Virus record (IMG/VR): IMGVR_UViG_3300048131_000271
Location: 1-38,514 of that record
DNA length: 38,514 nt
Source: a virus
Direction: 5' to 3' (one strand)
The first letter of the stretch is position 1; each line of letters opens with the position of its first letter. This document shows positions 23,340 to 31,013 of the stretch, one piece after another. The position numbers and the translations under genes are program-made. The notes below the pieces were generated by a model that was given only the letters and a program-made list of their open reading frames with translations, was not told where the DNA came from and ran no database searches.

Positions 23340-23535
23340 GAAAAACGGAGTTGAGACGATAGAGACGATAAAACCCCCAAAACAAAAAAGTAGTCTATAT
23401 AAGGGAGGTTTTTAAAAACGGGGCAGCTATCGTCTTTATCGTCTCAAAACGGGGATAAAACTCCCAAAACCCCGCAACCGTTTAAAAAGTTATGTAAAAC
23501 ATTGTCGCTATCGTCTCAAATAACGGGGATAATCC
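23340..23535. other. iteron-rich noncoding region, candidate replication origin
   Basis: The gap 23188-23569 has no gene. It contains five copies of a 9-mer: GAGACGATA in tandem at 23353-23361 and 23362-23370, and its inverse TATCGTCTC at 23428-23436 (one mismatch), 23437-23445 and 23509-23517. Two inverse copies are each followed by AACGGGGATAA (23449-23459 and 23523-23533). An A/T-only tract lies alongside at 23319-23337. Direct and inverted iterons plus an AT-rich tract next to the primase-helicase gene fit a replication origin. A regulatory operator array is the alternative. Confidence 0.55.
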
Positions 23536-23569
23536 GCAAAACTTACGGATTAGCCCGAAAAGCAAACCT

Positions 23570-26122
23570 TTACGCGTCCGCAGTTTCTACGGTTTCGAAA
23601 TCATCCTTGACCGATATGCCTAGCAAGCCGCGTCCGCGAATACCGTACGTGTCTTTTATCTTCTTTACGTACGTTCTCGCTTCCAGTTTTTTGTTCAGTG
23701 TTCTAGCGTTACTGATATACCTCAGCTCACCGCGTACCTCGGCAAACTGTTTCCAACTGGCCCACAGCGCCGCGTTAGTAGCTACCTTGTCGTTACCGAT
23801 CTCACAGCACTCTTCTATCCACTCAGCGAGTAGGTCCATGTCGCTTTTGTACTCGTTACGCGCTTCCTCAACGATGGCCGGTGGCCGCAGCCCCATCTCT
23901 AAGTACGACATCGCACCGCGTACCAGCCACGCCAGGATGCCTTCATGTTCAGCTTCCAGCTTTGCGCTGCGGTCGTTGTCTTTGACGATATCGGGATCGG
24001 TACTGAAGTTACGGGTAAAGGGTACGAGCATGATGCGGCGCCATATCCCGAAGTCATCACCTTTAATGATAGGCTTGTGGTTGGTGGGGAGTATGACCGT
24101 CCAAGTGGGCGTAAACTGTACGAAAGTGCGAGAGTATGCCGCGCGCGCTGCCATGGCCTCACCGCCAGTCATCGATTTGATCAGACCTTCTTTGAGTTCG
24201 CGGTCTTCGTCCGGCTCAGTGACATAGACAAAGCGGCTACCGCGCAGGCGTAGGATATCGTCACGCGGACCACCGGCGTTCGCGCCGCCACTACCTAAGA
24301 AGGTCTCATTGGATGCTGTGATCGCGTGTGCACCCATCGCGTCACGAATAGCGCCAAGGACAGTCGACTTACCGTTACTGCCTGTGCCGTACGGGATAAC
24401 GATGATGTCTTCTTTAGGATCAGCGAGTAGCGTGTACCCCATTAAGCGTTGGAAAAATTCGACCAGTTCAGTGTCACCATAAAAGCACTCACTGACGGTT
24501 TGCTCAAATAGTGGGCATTTAGCTTTCGGCTTATACGTAGTGCTACTAGCAATGGTGATACGGTCTAGCCTATCGGCGGGTATTAGCTCACCTGTGGTTA
24601 AATCGATAGCGCCGTTAGCGACGCCAAACAGCATTTTGTTCGCGTCTAGCTCGTCAGTGTTTACTAAGATGCTTTTTTCAGTACGGATGATTTTGACCAT
24701 AGCCGTCATCATGGCGACTTTTAGACTGTTCTTAACGAAGTCGTATTGATCACTGGCTAAGATACCCTGCTCAGCGCCATCAGCGATAAGCTGCATTAGT
24801 GTCGCTTTGGATAACTGCTCAAGCTCGGCTTGCGCCGACACGCGCCAGTAGCTACCCGTCCAGCGGTACCAGGTTTCGGTATCTGCAGCAAACATGATGT
24901 TATCGCCGTACAGCTCAAGCATACGGCGTGCGTTACCGAACTCGGTATATTGCATCTGACGCTCTAAGTTCTCAGCGCTGGTATCTTTGCCAAGACCTAA
25001 CAGCGTATTGATAGAGCTGTCAGATATCGACTGCTTCATCACCGCTTTATACTTAGCTTTGGCCGTGGCGCGTACCTCGTTGCACGTGATCACCTCAGTC
25101 TTATCAAGCTCAGTGCCAATCGCTTTTAGTACCTCTTCAAGCTCAAAGCCGTCCGCGCAGTTCTCGATGCGGTCTTTGTACTCTTGGATAGCGCCGCGTT
25201 TTTGCTCACGCTTTTGCTGCGCGTTGGCGTCACCGCCCCACTTCATTAGTGTACGGATAGTGATACCGCTACCGTCGTGACCGAAGCCCGACCAGCGCTT
25301 TTCTAAATCTTCATCGCTACTATAGTTGTCCGCTTTTTGCGACCAACCATCCCACATATTAAAAGCCGCATCGCTGCCGTCGTATTCATGGTGCAAAGCC
25401 ATACCGACCTGCAGCCACCGGTCATAGTCTGCAGCATCTAGGTTAGCGAGTAGCTTTTCAGCGTCTTTGATATCGACGCCCACTTTGGCACCTGCAGTAA
25501 AGTCTTCAGGATCCGCTTTGCCACTATTTATAGTTCTAGCAGTCGAACCGCTGCAAGCAGTCATACCGGCGTCTAAAGCCATTTGCTCGAATACTTCTAA
25601 TACTTGTGTGATTTCATCTGCAGTAACGACGGGTAACTCTTTAGCAGGCGTGTACTCTAAGCCGCCAAGCATATCGGTCCACTCGTACGGCTCGCCCGTG
25701 TCGGGATGGATATGGTATGCGACAAACTGCTGACCACGGCCTAGCACCTCGACACGCTGACGCTCTTCGCTGTCATCGGTGAACCACTGGCTTGCCGCTT
25801 TTGACCAGCCGCTATCGGCTGCGCGGTAGACCAGCATCGTCTTTGGTGCTTGCCCTACCCGCTCGACCGTCATGCCTAAATGTTCATGGCACCAGTCCGA
25901 CAGCGCAGCGGTGAGCTCCGGGTTAAGTACGTCGATATCGATAGCGCAAATCGGATACTCACCGATGCCGCATTTCACCCCGATACCGGCGTCAATGTCT
26001 TCAGCGCTAAACTCTTTCTTTTGCCACTCTTTTATCAGTGGGCCTTTTTGCCCTTTATTAATTGGGACAATGCTATAACCCCCGTCACGTAGTCTTTTCG
26101 CTTGCATAGTATAGTTATCCAT
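23570..26122 (-). CDS. primase-helicase (AEP prim-pol, PriCT-2 and SF3 helicase)
   Basis: An 850-residue replication initiator. The N-terminus (1-190) is an archaeo-eukaryotic primase-like prim-pol domain: YSIVPINKGQKGPLIKEWQ and the metal motif CAIDIDVLN with Asp62 and Asp64. Residues about 225-290 are PriCT-2-like (WLQVGMALHHEYDG, then GHDGSGITIRTLMKWGG). After a D5-type region (NTDELDANKMLFGVANGAIDL) comes the SF3 helicase near 575-720: Walker A GTGSNGKST, then FVYVTEPDED, and sensor LPTNHKP followed by IWRRIMLVPF. It would open the origin, unwind and prime. The start has only a distant AAGGAC. The neighbouring iterons are the likely target. Confidence 0.92.
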   Translation of the reverse strand: MDNYTMQAKRLRDGGYSIVPINKGQKGPLIKEWQKKEFSAEDIDAGIGVKCGIGEYPICAIDIDVLNPELTAALSDWCHEHLGMTVERVGQAPKTMLVYRAADSGWSKAASQWFTDDSEERQRVEVLGRGQQFVAYHIHPDTGEPYEWTDMLGGLEYTPAKELPVVTADEITQVLEVFEQMALDAGMTACSGSTARTINSGKADPEDFTAGAKVGVDIKDAEKLLANLDAADYDRWLQVGMALHHEYDGSDAAFNMWDGWSQKADNYSSDEDLEKRWSGFGHDGSGITIRTLMKWGGDANAQQKREQKRGAIQEYKDRIENCADGFELEEVLKAIGTELDKTEVITCNEVRATAKAKYKAVMKQSISDSSINTLLGLGKDTSAENLERQMQYTEFGNARRMLELYGDNIMFAADTETWYRWTGSYWRVSAQAELEQLSKATLMQLIADGAEQGILASDQYDFVKNSLKVAMMTAMVKIIRTEKSILVNTDELDANKMLFGVANGAIDLTTGELIPADRLDRITIASSTTYKPKAKCPLFEQTVSECFYGDTELVEFFQRLMGYTLLADPKEDIIVIPYGTGSNGKSTVLGAIRDAMGAHAITASNETFLGSGGANAGGPRDDILRLRGSRFVYVTEPDEDRELKEGLIKSMTGGEAMAARAAYSRTFVQFTPTWTVILPTNHKPIIKGDDFGIWRRIMLVPFTRNFSTDPDIVKDNDRSAKLEAEHEGILAWLVRGAMSYLEMGLRPPAIVEEARNEYKSDMDLLAEWIEECCEIGNDKVATNAALWASWKQFAEVRGELRYISNARTLNKKLEARTYVKKIKDTYGIRGRGLLGISVKDDFETVETADA

Positions 26123-26164
26123 GGTTTAATTAAGTCCTTGCATAGTGTTTAGTTAAGAAAGTCG

Positions 26165-26200
26165 AAAACCCCATTCAGCTCATATCTGACTGGGGTTTTT
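26165..26200. terminator. bidirectional-looking intrinsic terminator before the primase gene
   Basis: AAAACCCCA at 26165-26173 pairs with TGGGGTTTT at 26191-26199, with T tracts on either strand. On the minus strand it overlaps the stop of the 55-residue ORF and separates the regulatory genes from the primase gene. Confidence 0.7.
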
Positions 26201-26342
26201 CTTCGTCTAGCAGTTGACCGTGCTCATTAAAAATATCTCTAAGGGTTTTTGGTCTTCTGCCGTCCCACCCTTTGCGCTGCTCTTGTATCTTTTTAGCGTG
26301 TGCGATTTCACGTTTCATCGCTTCATCGTCCAGTCTATCCAT
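26175..26342 (-). CDS. 55-residue charged small ORF
   Basis: A protein of 55 residues starting MDRLDDEAMKREIAHAKKIQ, strongly charged and helical, with a central GWDGRRPKTLRDIF. No family is recognised. ATG 26342 overlaps the end of the RHH gene and has GAGGA eight bases upstream; the frame is open further upstream to 26369, but that start lacks an RBS. It is part of the three-gene leftward regulatory operon behind the Cro-like gene. Confidence 0.55.
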   Translation of the reverse strand: MDRLDDEAMKREIAHAKKIQEQRKGWDGRRPKTLRDIFNEHGQLLDEEKPQSDMS

Positions 26343-26571
26343 CGTCAAAATCCTCAAATCCGTTCTCACAGTTCTCAGCGTTCTCTAGCATTGCCAAAGT
26401 CGCCACCGTAGATTTAGCTTGAAGGTATTGATTTTTTAGCTCTTTATTAGCTAGATCACGAAGCCACTTACTAGGCGTTACGCCATCTTTAAAAGAAACA
26501 TTTTTAATAGCTTCAGATAAATCGGTCGAAAGGTGCACGGTCACAGCTTCCGTTAGTTTTTGTTTAGCCAT
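26335..26571 (-). CDS. ribbon-helix-helix (Arc-like) protein
   Basis: A 78-residue protein. Residues about 8-47 match a ribbon-helix-helix fold: strand TEAVTVHLSTD, helix LSEAIKNVSF, turn KDGVTP and helix SKWLRDLANKEL. The tail is acidic. Such proteins bind DNA as dimers and often repress phage early genes. It is the second gene of the leftward operon, directly after the Cro-like gene. Confidence 0.65.
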   Translation of the reverse strand: MAKQKLTEAVTVHLSTDLSEAIKNVSFKDGVTPSKWLRDLANKELKNQYLQAKSTVATLAMLENAENCENGFEDFDDG

Positions 26572-26573
26572 GC

Positions 26574-26828
26574 CTAAGCTCCTTCGGATATATCGGCTTC
26601 GTTAGTTTCGCGTCGTTGGCGTTCATAGTCCCAGTTGACATCGGGCCGCAGCTCTTCAGCAGTTACTTGATCATCCGTTAATCTTTGGATGTCGAGACAA
26701 CGATCTTTAGGTGGGTTTTTGACATCCCACTTATAAACTGCCCAAGGGGTTATTTGTAAGGCGTAAGCAAGCTGGGCAGGATTGCCCAAAATGTCGAAAG
26801 CTCGCTCTAGCGCTGTTTTAGTGTTCAT
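26574..26828 (-). CDS. Cro/YdaS-like HTH repressor
   Basis: An 84-residue protein. Residues 1-50 carry a helix-turn-helix: ALERAFDILGNPAQLAYALQITPWAVYKWDVKNPPKDRCLDIQ, where AQLAYAL and TPWAVYKW are the HTH helices, as in YdaS/Cro-type regulators (a one-turn insertion before IP is common). It is divergent from cI, with three operators between. It is expected to bind them after induction and repress cI. The start has GGAG eight bases upstream. Confidence 0.8.
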   Translation of the reverse strand: MNTKTALERAFDILGNPAQLAYALQITPWAVYKWDVKNPPKDRCLDIQRLTDDQVTAEELRPDVNWDYERQRRETNEADISEGA

Positions 26829-26842
26829 TACTTTCTCCTGTG

Positions 26843-26933
26843 TACTACTTTAAGTAGTAATACTACTACTTTTAATAGCAGTGACGCAAGAGCTTATATG
26901 GACTAAACTATATTTTTACTACTAAGGGTAGGA
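26843..26933. promoter_or_regulatory. OR-like operator cluster (three 17-bp sites) with divergent promoters
   Basis: Sites of the type TACTACTTTNAGTAGTA are found at 26843-26859 (perfect palindrome), 26864-26880 and 26917-26933. The first two overlap a minus-strand promoter for the Cro-like gene: -35 TTGCGT (26884-26889 on the plus strand reads ACGCAA), an 18-bp spacer and -10 TAGTAT (26860-26865). The third lies just before cI, behind a plus-strand -10-like TATATT (26909-26914) with a poor -35, as expected for a weak, activated RM-type promoter. Confidence 0.8.
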
Positions 26934-26937
26934 TAAT

Positions 26938-27696
26938 ATGAGCGATTTAGAGGTAAAATATCCCGAGTTTGCAAAGAGATTAACTGAGTTGATGGACGCA
27001 AAAGGGCTAGACAGGACCGCTTTAAGCGATGCAACAAATATTAGTTATGAGATGATCAGGCGGTACAACGAGGGTATGGCGAAACCAAGACGCAAAGGAC
27101 TGGAAAGTATAAGTAAGGCTTTAGACACCACAGCCCAATATCTTGAGTATGGCGGCGAGTTCGCAAAGAAAATGACTACTGCCGAAATAATGGAGAAGAT
27201 AAAAGCTATTGAAAATGGCGATACCAATAGCATCGAAGATATAGACGCGCCCGAGGGCACTAGGAAAGTATCGGTTGATCACGGCATGGCAGGCCAAATG
27301 CCTGTAATTAGTTGGGTAGCGGCAGGCAGTTTCTCAGACGTAATGCCTGTGACTATCGATGACGCTATTGAGTGGATTGATAGACCGAGCAACCTATCAC
27401 CTAGGGCTTTTGGTTTAATCATCCAAGGGCGCAGCATGTGGCCGGACTTTAAACCAAATGAGATTATATATGTAGAGCCGGACGTATCTCCTTTAGAATT
27501 AAGAGACGGCGCTTTGGTGGTTATACATTGTAACGATGACAAACAAGCCACCTTTAAGCAGTTGATAATTGGCGACAGTCCGGATGATATGTATCTAAAG
27601 CCATTGAACAAAGATTGGCCTGATCAAAAAATCGTACCTATGGGGGAGTGTACCCTAGTGGGTATCGTTGATAGTAAGCTAACTAGATATAGGTAA
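26938..27696 (+). CDS. cI: CI-type prophage repressor, LexA/S24 family
   Basis: A 252-residue repressor. Residues 10-66 form an N-terminal HTH (FAKRLTELMDAKGLDRTALSDATNISYEMIRRYNEG, then KPRRKGLESISKALD). The C-terminal peptidase-like domain has the self-cleavage site VAAGSF (Ala129-Gly130), catalytic Ser166 in GRSMWPD and Lys207 in ATFKQL, so it should be cleaved upon RecA activation in an SOS response. It lies between two operator clusters about 1 kb apart, and no RBS stands out before the ATG (GGTAGG is near). Confidence 0.93.
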   Translation: MSDLEVKYPEFAKRLTELMDAKGLDRTALSDATNISYEMIRRYNEGMAKPRRKGLESISKALDTTAQYLEYGGEFAKKMTTAEIMEKIKAIENGDTNSIEDIDAPEGTRKVSVDHGMAGQMPVISWVAAGSFSDVMPVTIDDAIEWIDRPSNLSPRAFGLIIQGRSMWPDFKPNEIIYVEPDVSPLELRDGALVVIHCNDDKQATFKQLIIGDSPDDMYLKPLNKDWPDQKIVPMGECTLVGIVDSKLTRYR

Positions 27697-27699
27697 AAT

Positions 27700-27810
27700 A
27701 TGAAAACAAGCGAATACTATTGGATAGAGCACTTTTTGAAACACGCTAAACCAGTTAGAGAGTTACCTTTCGGCTGGTGTGTCTACCGAGAAGCGATCGA
27801 TTGGGATTGA
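27700..27810 (+). CDS. 36-residue ORF downstream of cI
   Basis: ATG 27700 begins 3 bases after the cI stop and opens 36 codons, product starting MKTSEYYWIEHFLKHAKPVR with several aromatic residues and ending IDWD. AGGT lies within 9 bases upstream. It is co-transcribed with cI up to the terminator at 27834. Lysogenically expressed genes, for example exclusion genes of the rex type, lie at this place in lambda. No family is recognised and it may be untranslated. Confidence 0.4.
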   Translation: MKTSEYYWIEHFLKHAKPVRELPFGWCVYREAIDWD

Positions 27811-27833
27811 CTTAGACCGATAATAAAAAAATA

Positions 27834-27857
27834 ACCGCCCTAGTGGCGGTTTTTTTT
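27834..27857 (+). terminator. intrinsic terminator of the cI transcript
   Basis: ACCGCC-CTAGT-GGCGGT forms a perfect 6-bp stem followed by seven T on the plus strand. It separates the cI message from the OL-like region and PL operon. Confidence 0.9.
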
Positions 27858-27887
27858 GTGCCTAAAAATCAATAACTTACGATAAAA

Positions 27888-27950
27888 TACTACTTTTAGT
27901 AGAATTATTTACTATTTTTAGTTGCATTATACTACTTTAGGTAGTAATAT
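27888..27950 (+). promoter_or_regulatory. OL-like operator cluster (three 17-bp sites) and PL-like promoter
   Basis: Three sites resembling those in front of cI lie at 27888-27904 (TACTACTTTTAGTAGAA), 27910-27926 and 27930-27946 (TACTACTTTAGGTAGTA). A good sigma70 promoter overlaps the last two: -35 TTGCAT at 27922-27927, a 17-bp spacer and -10 TAATAT at 27945-27950. It would start the rightward early operon, and repressor occupancy would block it. Confidence 0.85.
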
Positions 27951-28103
27951 TCCCTTATCGCAACGAGATACATCGAGCTGACGAAGCAGCGATAGGCCAA
28001 CAAGCCAAACTATTTAAAAACATAATTATTCAAATTTAGTTATTTACACACGTGCGATTGGTCCGCCAGTCGTACGCAGTAAGCAACTAACAAGGAGTAC
28101 CCC
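27951..28103 (+). other. leader of the rightward early operon
   Basis: A noncoding 5' leader of about 150 nt. TATCGC (27956-27961) and GCGATA could pair around an inner loop near 27956-27995, giving a weak hairpin. No antiterminator gene is recognised here, and no nut-like box is assigned. Confidence 0.4.
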
Positions 28104-28301
28104 GTGCCGCATACCGTGAACCTAGTTATTTTTCTAGTTATGCTCGCCGCAATAGCCCTTGCGCTACCCAAAGCTTGTGCCACGCAAGCCGCCAATGAGC
28201 GAGCCGCGACCGAGCTACATAAAGAAAGTATCAGTGGCGTTTATATAAGCCCTTCCGATCAAGTCGCTATCGATTTAATGAGATACCCAAGGGAGAAATA
28301 A
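28104..28301 (+). CDS. small membrane or secreted protein, first gene of the PL-like operon
   Basis: A 65-residue protein beginning at GTG 28104 with AAGGAG 9 bases upstream. Residues 5-21 (VNLVIFLVMLAAIALAL) are a transmembrane segment or signal peptide; a cleavage site near ACA-TQA is plausible. The remainder is polar and helical. No family is recognised. By position it might act against host or superinfecting phage, but nothing supports this directly. Confidence 0.6.
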   Translation: MPHTVNLVIFLVMLAAIALALPKACATQAANERAATELHKESISGVYISPSDQVAIDLMRYPREK

Positions 28302-28303
28302 AC

Positions 28304-28711
28304 ATGCCTTACACACTATGTCAGTTAGAAGCGCTGGAGTCACGCGAACTGCTGACGCTAGCCGAGCACGACTTAGACGAATTTACCACTTCGGACACTG
28401 AACGCGCTCTGATTTACCACCTTAACGATTTACTGCACGTCAATGATGACTTTCTCGACCCTGATGATGCTGACGCAGTGTTAAGTGAAGTCAGCGCCCA
28501 GCTACCTGAAGACGACTTCTTAGGCCACGCCATCGACATCGCCCAAAGCATCGCTGACGGCAAAATGCTTAAGAAAGGTCTACAAGCCGAAGGCCAACGC
28601 TTAGCAAACTTGCTCGAAGCCATCCAGGACGAGCAGCGTAACGCTACTGACTACGCGAACCATGAAATTTTGAAGTTAACCCAACCCACAGCCGCAAACG
28701 TAACCCAATAA
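28304..28711 (+). CDS. unknown acidic early protein
   Basis: A 135-residue, very acidic, helical protein. Residues 1-60 are Leu/Asp-rich (LTLAEHDLDEFTTSDTERAL), and the C-terminal half includes KKGLQAEGQRLANLLEAIQDE, a likely helical hairpin. No domain is recognised. It has GGGAG before the ATG and lies between other early genes that precede the nuclease/SSB pair. Confidence 0.65.
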   Translation: MPYTLCQLEALESRELLTLAEHDLDEFTTSDTERALIYHLNDLLHVNDDFLDPDDADAVLSEVSAQLPEDDFLGHAIDIAQSIADGKMLKKGLQAEGQRLANLLEAIQDEQRNATDYANHEILKLTQPTAANVTQ

Positions 28712-28722
28712 GGATAAACATT

Positions 28723-29181
28723 ATGAGTATTGAAAGTGGAATTACCAAAATAGCTGAAGCGCTTGGCGCATTGGCACAATCAGGCAACGCTATAGCAGAA
28801 AGCATCAACCGCTACTGCGATATGGCCCAAGCCGAAGCGGTCAGCACTGGCGACGATGTTGAGCTGAAAGAAGTGATCAACAAAGCGGTTGCAGAGTTTG
28901 AAGCGGAACACGATGAGCATAAGGCAAAAGCGGAGCAAAGCGACTCGCAAGCCGCCGAAGACACTGCCGCTGGAGAAGCCGAAGCTGTCGAAGAAACGGC
29001 AGATGCTGAAAGCGATGGGCCGGTAACTTTTGAAGAAGCCAAGACCATCGTTATCGATACGGTCAAAGCCAAAGGCAAAGATAAAGTATCGGCAATCTTT
29101 GAGCAGATGGGCGCCAAGAAACTGCCCGACCTTGAACCTGAACAGTACGGCGAGCTTGTCGCACTGTGTAAAGCGGCATAA
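28723..29181 (+). CDS. unknown acidic early protein with C-terminal conserved module
   Basis: A 152-residue protein. Residues 1-60 are helical, 60-95 a low-complexity Ala/Glu/Asp linker, and 97-151 (TFEEAKTIVIDTVKAKGKDKVSAIFEQMGAKKLPDLEPEQYGEL) form a compact helical unit found in several phage proteins next to SSB or recombination genes. There the pattern LLxxxGAxxLxxLxxxxYxxL is typical. Function is unknown; it likely accompanies the downstream nuclease/SSB pair. AAGGA precedes the ATG. Confidence 0.65.
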   Translation: MSIESGITKIAEALGALAQSGNAIAESINRYCDMAQAEAVSTGDDVELKEVINKAVAEFEAEHDEHKAKAEQSDSQAAEDTAAGEAEAVEETADAESDGPVTFEEAKTIVIDTVKAKGKDKVSAIFEQMGAKKLPDLEPEQYGELVALCKAA

Positions 29182-29191
29182 GGAGCGAACC

Positions 29192-30463
29192 ATGTCACAC
29201 GCCAAACTAAGCCCATCATCGAGTGGACGGTGGCTCACCTGCCCCGCTTCACCCTTGATGGAAGACGGCAAACCGGATAGCAGTAGTAGCTTTGCCGCAG
29301 AAGGTACAGCCGCCCATTTCTTAGGTGAATGTTGTCTATCATCCGGGCGCGACGCTATCAGCTATTTAGGTGAGTTAATCGAAGTTTACGCGAATGGCGA
29401 TACGCACTTCTTTATAGAGAACGCCAAAGAGCCGCCAAGTGACGCACCCCTTGAGTACCAATTTGACGTTGACCAAGAAATGTGCGACTACGTGCAAACC
29501 TACGTTGACCTAGTACGCGACATCGTGCGCGCAACGGGCGGCGAACTGCTTATTGAGCAACGTCTACCACTCACGCCTATCACTGGTGAGGAAGGCGCAG
29601 GCGGTACGGCAGACGCAGTAATTCTTACTGACGATGAGATCATCATTGTCGATTTGAAGTACGGCCAAGGCTTAAAGGTGGACGCTGAAGAGAACACGCA
29701 GCTCATGATCTATGGCCTCGCCGCTTTAGAAGAGTACAGCCTGATTGGTGACTTCAAGCGCGTTCGATTAATCATCAGCCAACCGCGACTGCATCATGTC
29801 AGCGAGTGGACCGCTGATATCGACACGCTTAATGCTTTTGCCAAGCGTGTGACCAATACGGCAAAGCTGATCAATAGCTTAGACGTTACAAGCGACTTAA
29901 CAGAGCTATTCGCACCTAGCGTGAACGCTTGCCGCTACTGCAAAGCTAACACGGAATGCAAAGCGCTCGCTGAGCACAACATCAAATTAGTCAGTGACGA
30001 CTTTAGCAGTTTAGACGATGCTTGCGCCTACACCGTAAGCGACGCGAAGTACGACAGCGACACGCTCGCTAAGATTTATGGGCACATCGACTTACTCAAA
30101 GACTGGATCAAAGCCGTCGAGACTGGCGTTTACGCCAAGCTGATCAACGGTGAAGCGGTCGGAGATTTGAAACTGGTAGAAGGTCGCGGCGGTGCTCGTA
30201 AATGGGCAAACACTACCGAAGCTGAAACCATGCTTAAATCGATGCGCTTAAAGGTCGATGAAATGTACGACAAGAAAATCATTAGCCCCACCACCGCCGA
30301 AAAGCTCGCCAAAGCAGGAACACTAGGCGATATGCAGTGGGAGAAATTACAAGCCTTAATAGTAAGACCTGAAGGCAAACCGAGTATTGCCCCAGGTAGC
30401 AGCCCAAAACCTGCAATTAACTTAAACCCTGTCGAAGACTTCGACGATATAACCAACGTATAG
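29192..30463 (+). CDS. DUF2800 PD-(D/E)XK nuclease (Cas4/RecB-like)
   Basis: A 423-residue nuclease. The start MSHAKLSPSSSGRWLTCPAS is the family N-terminus. Catalytic core: Glu122 (LLIEQRL), Asp141 (GTAD), the D-x-K of IVDLKYG (Asp154 and Lys156) and Gln170 in NTQLMIYGLAAL. Four cysteines (Cys17, Cys247, Cys250 and Cys256 in ACRYCKANTEC) suggest an Fe-S cluster, as in Cas4 and AddB. It is paired with a DUF2815 protein as in many phages and presumably processes DNA ends during recombination or replication. ATG 29192 with AAGGAG is chosen; the longer frame upstream (29030) overlaps the preceding gene and has no RBS. Confidence 0.85.
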   Translation: MSHAKLSPSSSGRWLTCPASPLMEDGKPDSSSSFAAEGTAAHFLGECCLSSGRDAISYLGELIEVYANGDTHFFIENAKEPPSDAPLEYQFDVDQEMCDYVQTYVDLVRDIVRATGGELLIEQRLPLTPITGEEGAGGTADAVILTDDEIIIVDLKYGQGLKVDAEENTQLMIYGLAALEEYSLIGDFKRVRLIISQPRLHHVSEWTADIDTLNAFAKRVTNTAKLINSLDVTSDLTELFAPSVNACRYCKANTECKALAEHNIKLVSDDFSSLDDACAYTVSDAKYDSDTLAKIYGHIDLLKDWIKAVETGVYAKLINGEAVGDLKLVEGRGGARKWANTTEAETMLKSMRLKVDEMYDKKIISPTTAEKLAKAGTLGDMQWEKLQALIVRPEGKPSIAPGSSPKPAINLNPVEDFDDITNV

Positions 30464-30473
30464 GACCATAATC

Positions 30474-31013
30474 ATGTCAAAAGTAATCTTACAAAACGTT
30501 CGCCTTGCCTTCCCTAACATCTTCCGTCCGTCTGAGCAGTTCGATAACTTCGGCGCGCAGTTGATCATCGAAAAAGGCAGCGAGAACGAAAAGAAAATCA
30601 ACGCCGCTATCCTTGAGGCCGCAAAGACCAAGTGGGCGGCCAAAGCTGAAAGTACCATCAAACAGCTAAAAGCCGGTAACAAGATATGCTTTACCGACGG
30701 TGATGCAAAAGCCGAGTACGAAGGCTTTGAAGGCAACATGGCACTATCTGCTACCAACCGCCAGCGTCCTACAGTAGTCGGTAAAGACCGCAGCCCGCTG
30801 ACTGAAGCTGACGGCATTGTTTACGCCGGTTGCTATGTTAATGCTGTTGTCGATGTTTGGCCGCAGGACAACCAGTGGGGCAAACGTATTAACGCCAGTC
30901 TTAAAGGCGTCCAGTTCGCAGCAGACGGTGACTCGTTCACTGGCGGCGGCGTAGCGTCTACCGATGACTTTGAAGATTTAAGCGACGGTACTGAAGCCGA
31001 AGACTTCGTATAA
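30474..31013 (+). CDS. DUF2815 ssDNA-binding-like protein
   Basis: A 179-residue protein with the DUF2815 opening KVILQNVRLAFPNIFRPSEQF, an OB-like beta-rich middle (AGNKICFTDGDAKAEYEGFEGN, then VYAGCYVNAVVDVWPQDN, WGKRINASLKGVQF) and an acidic, Gly/Asp-rich tail like those of single-strand-binding proteins. It would coat ssDNA during phage replication or recombination. AGGA precedes its ATG, 10 bp after the nuclease gene. Confidence 0.85.
   Translation: MSKVILQNVRLAFPNIFRPSEQFDNFGAQLIIEKGSENEKKINAAILEAAKTKWAAKAESTIKQLKAGNKICFTDGDAKAEYEGFEGNMALSATNRQRPTVVGKDRSPLTEADGIVYAGCYVNAVVDVWPQDNQWGKRINASLKGVQFAADGDSFTGGGVASTDDFEDLSDGTEAEDFV

Noticed and set aside
29030-29191. Longer upstream start for the DUF2800 gene
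   Set aside because: This part overlaps the preceding gene in another frame, lacks an RBS, and the family N-terminus begins at ATG 29192, which has AAGGAG.
29192-30463. Cas4 of a CRISPR system
   Set aside because: The Fe-S nuclease resembles Cas4 only by fold. No cas1, cas2 or repeat array is present, and the neighbour is a DUF2815 SSB.
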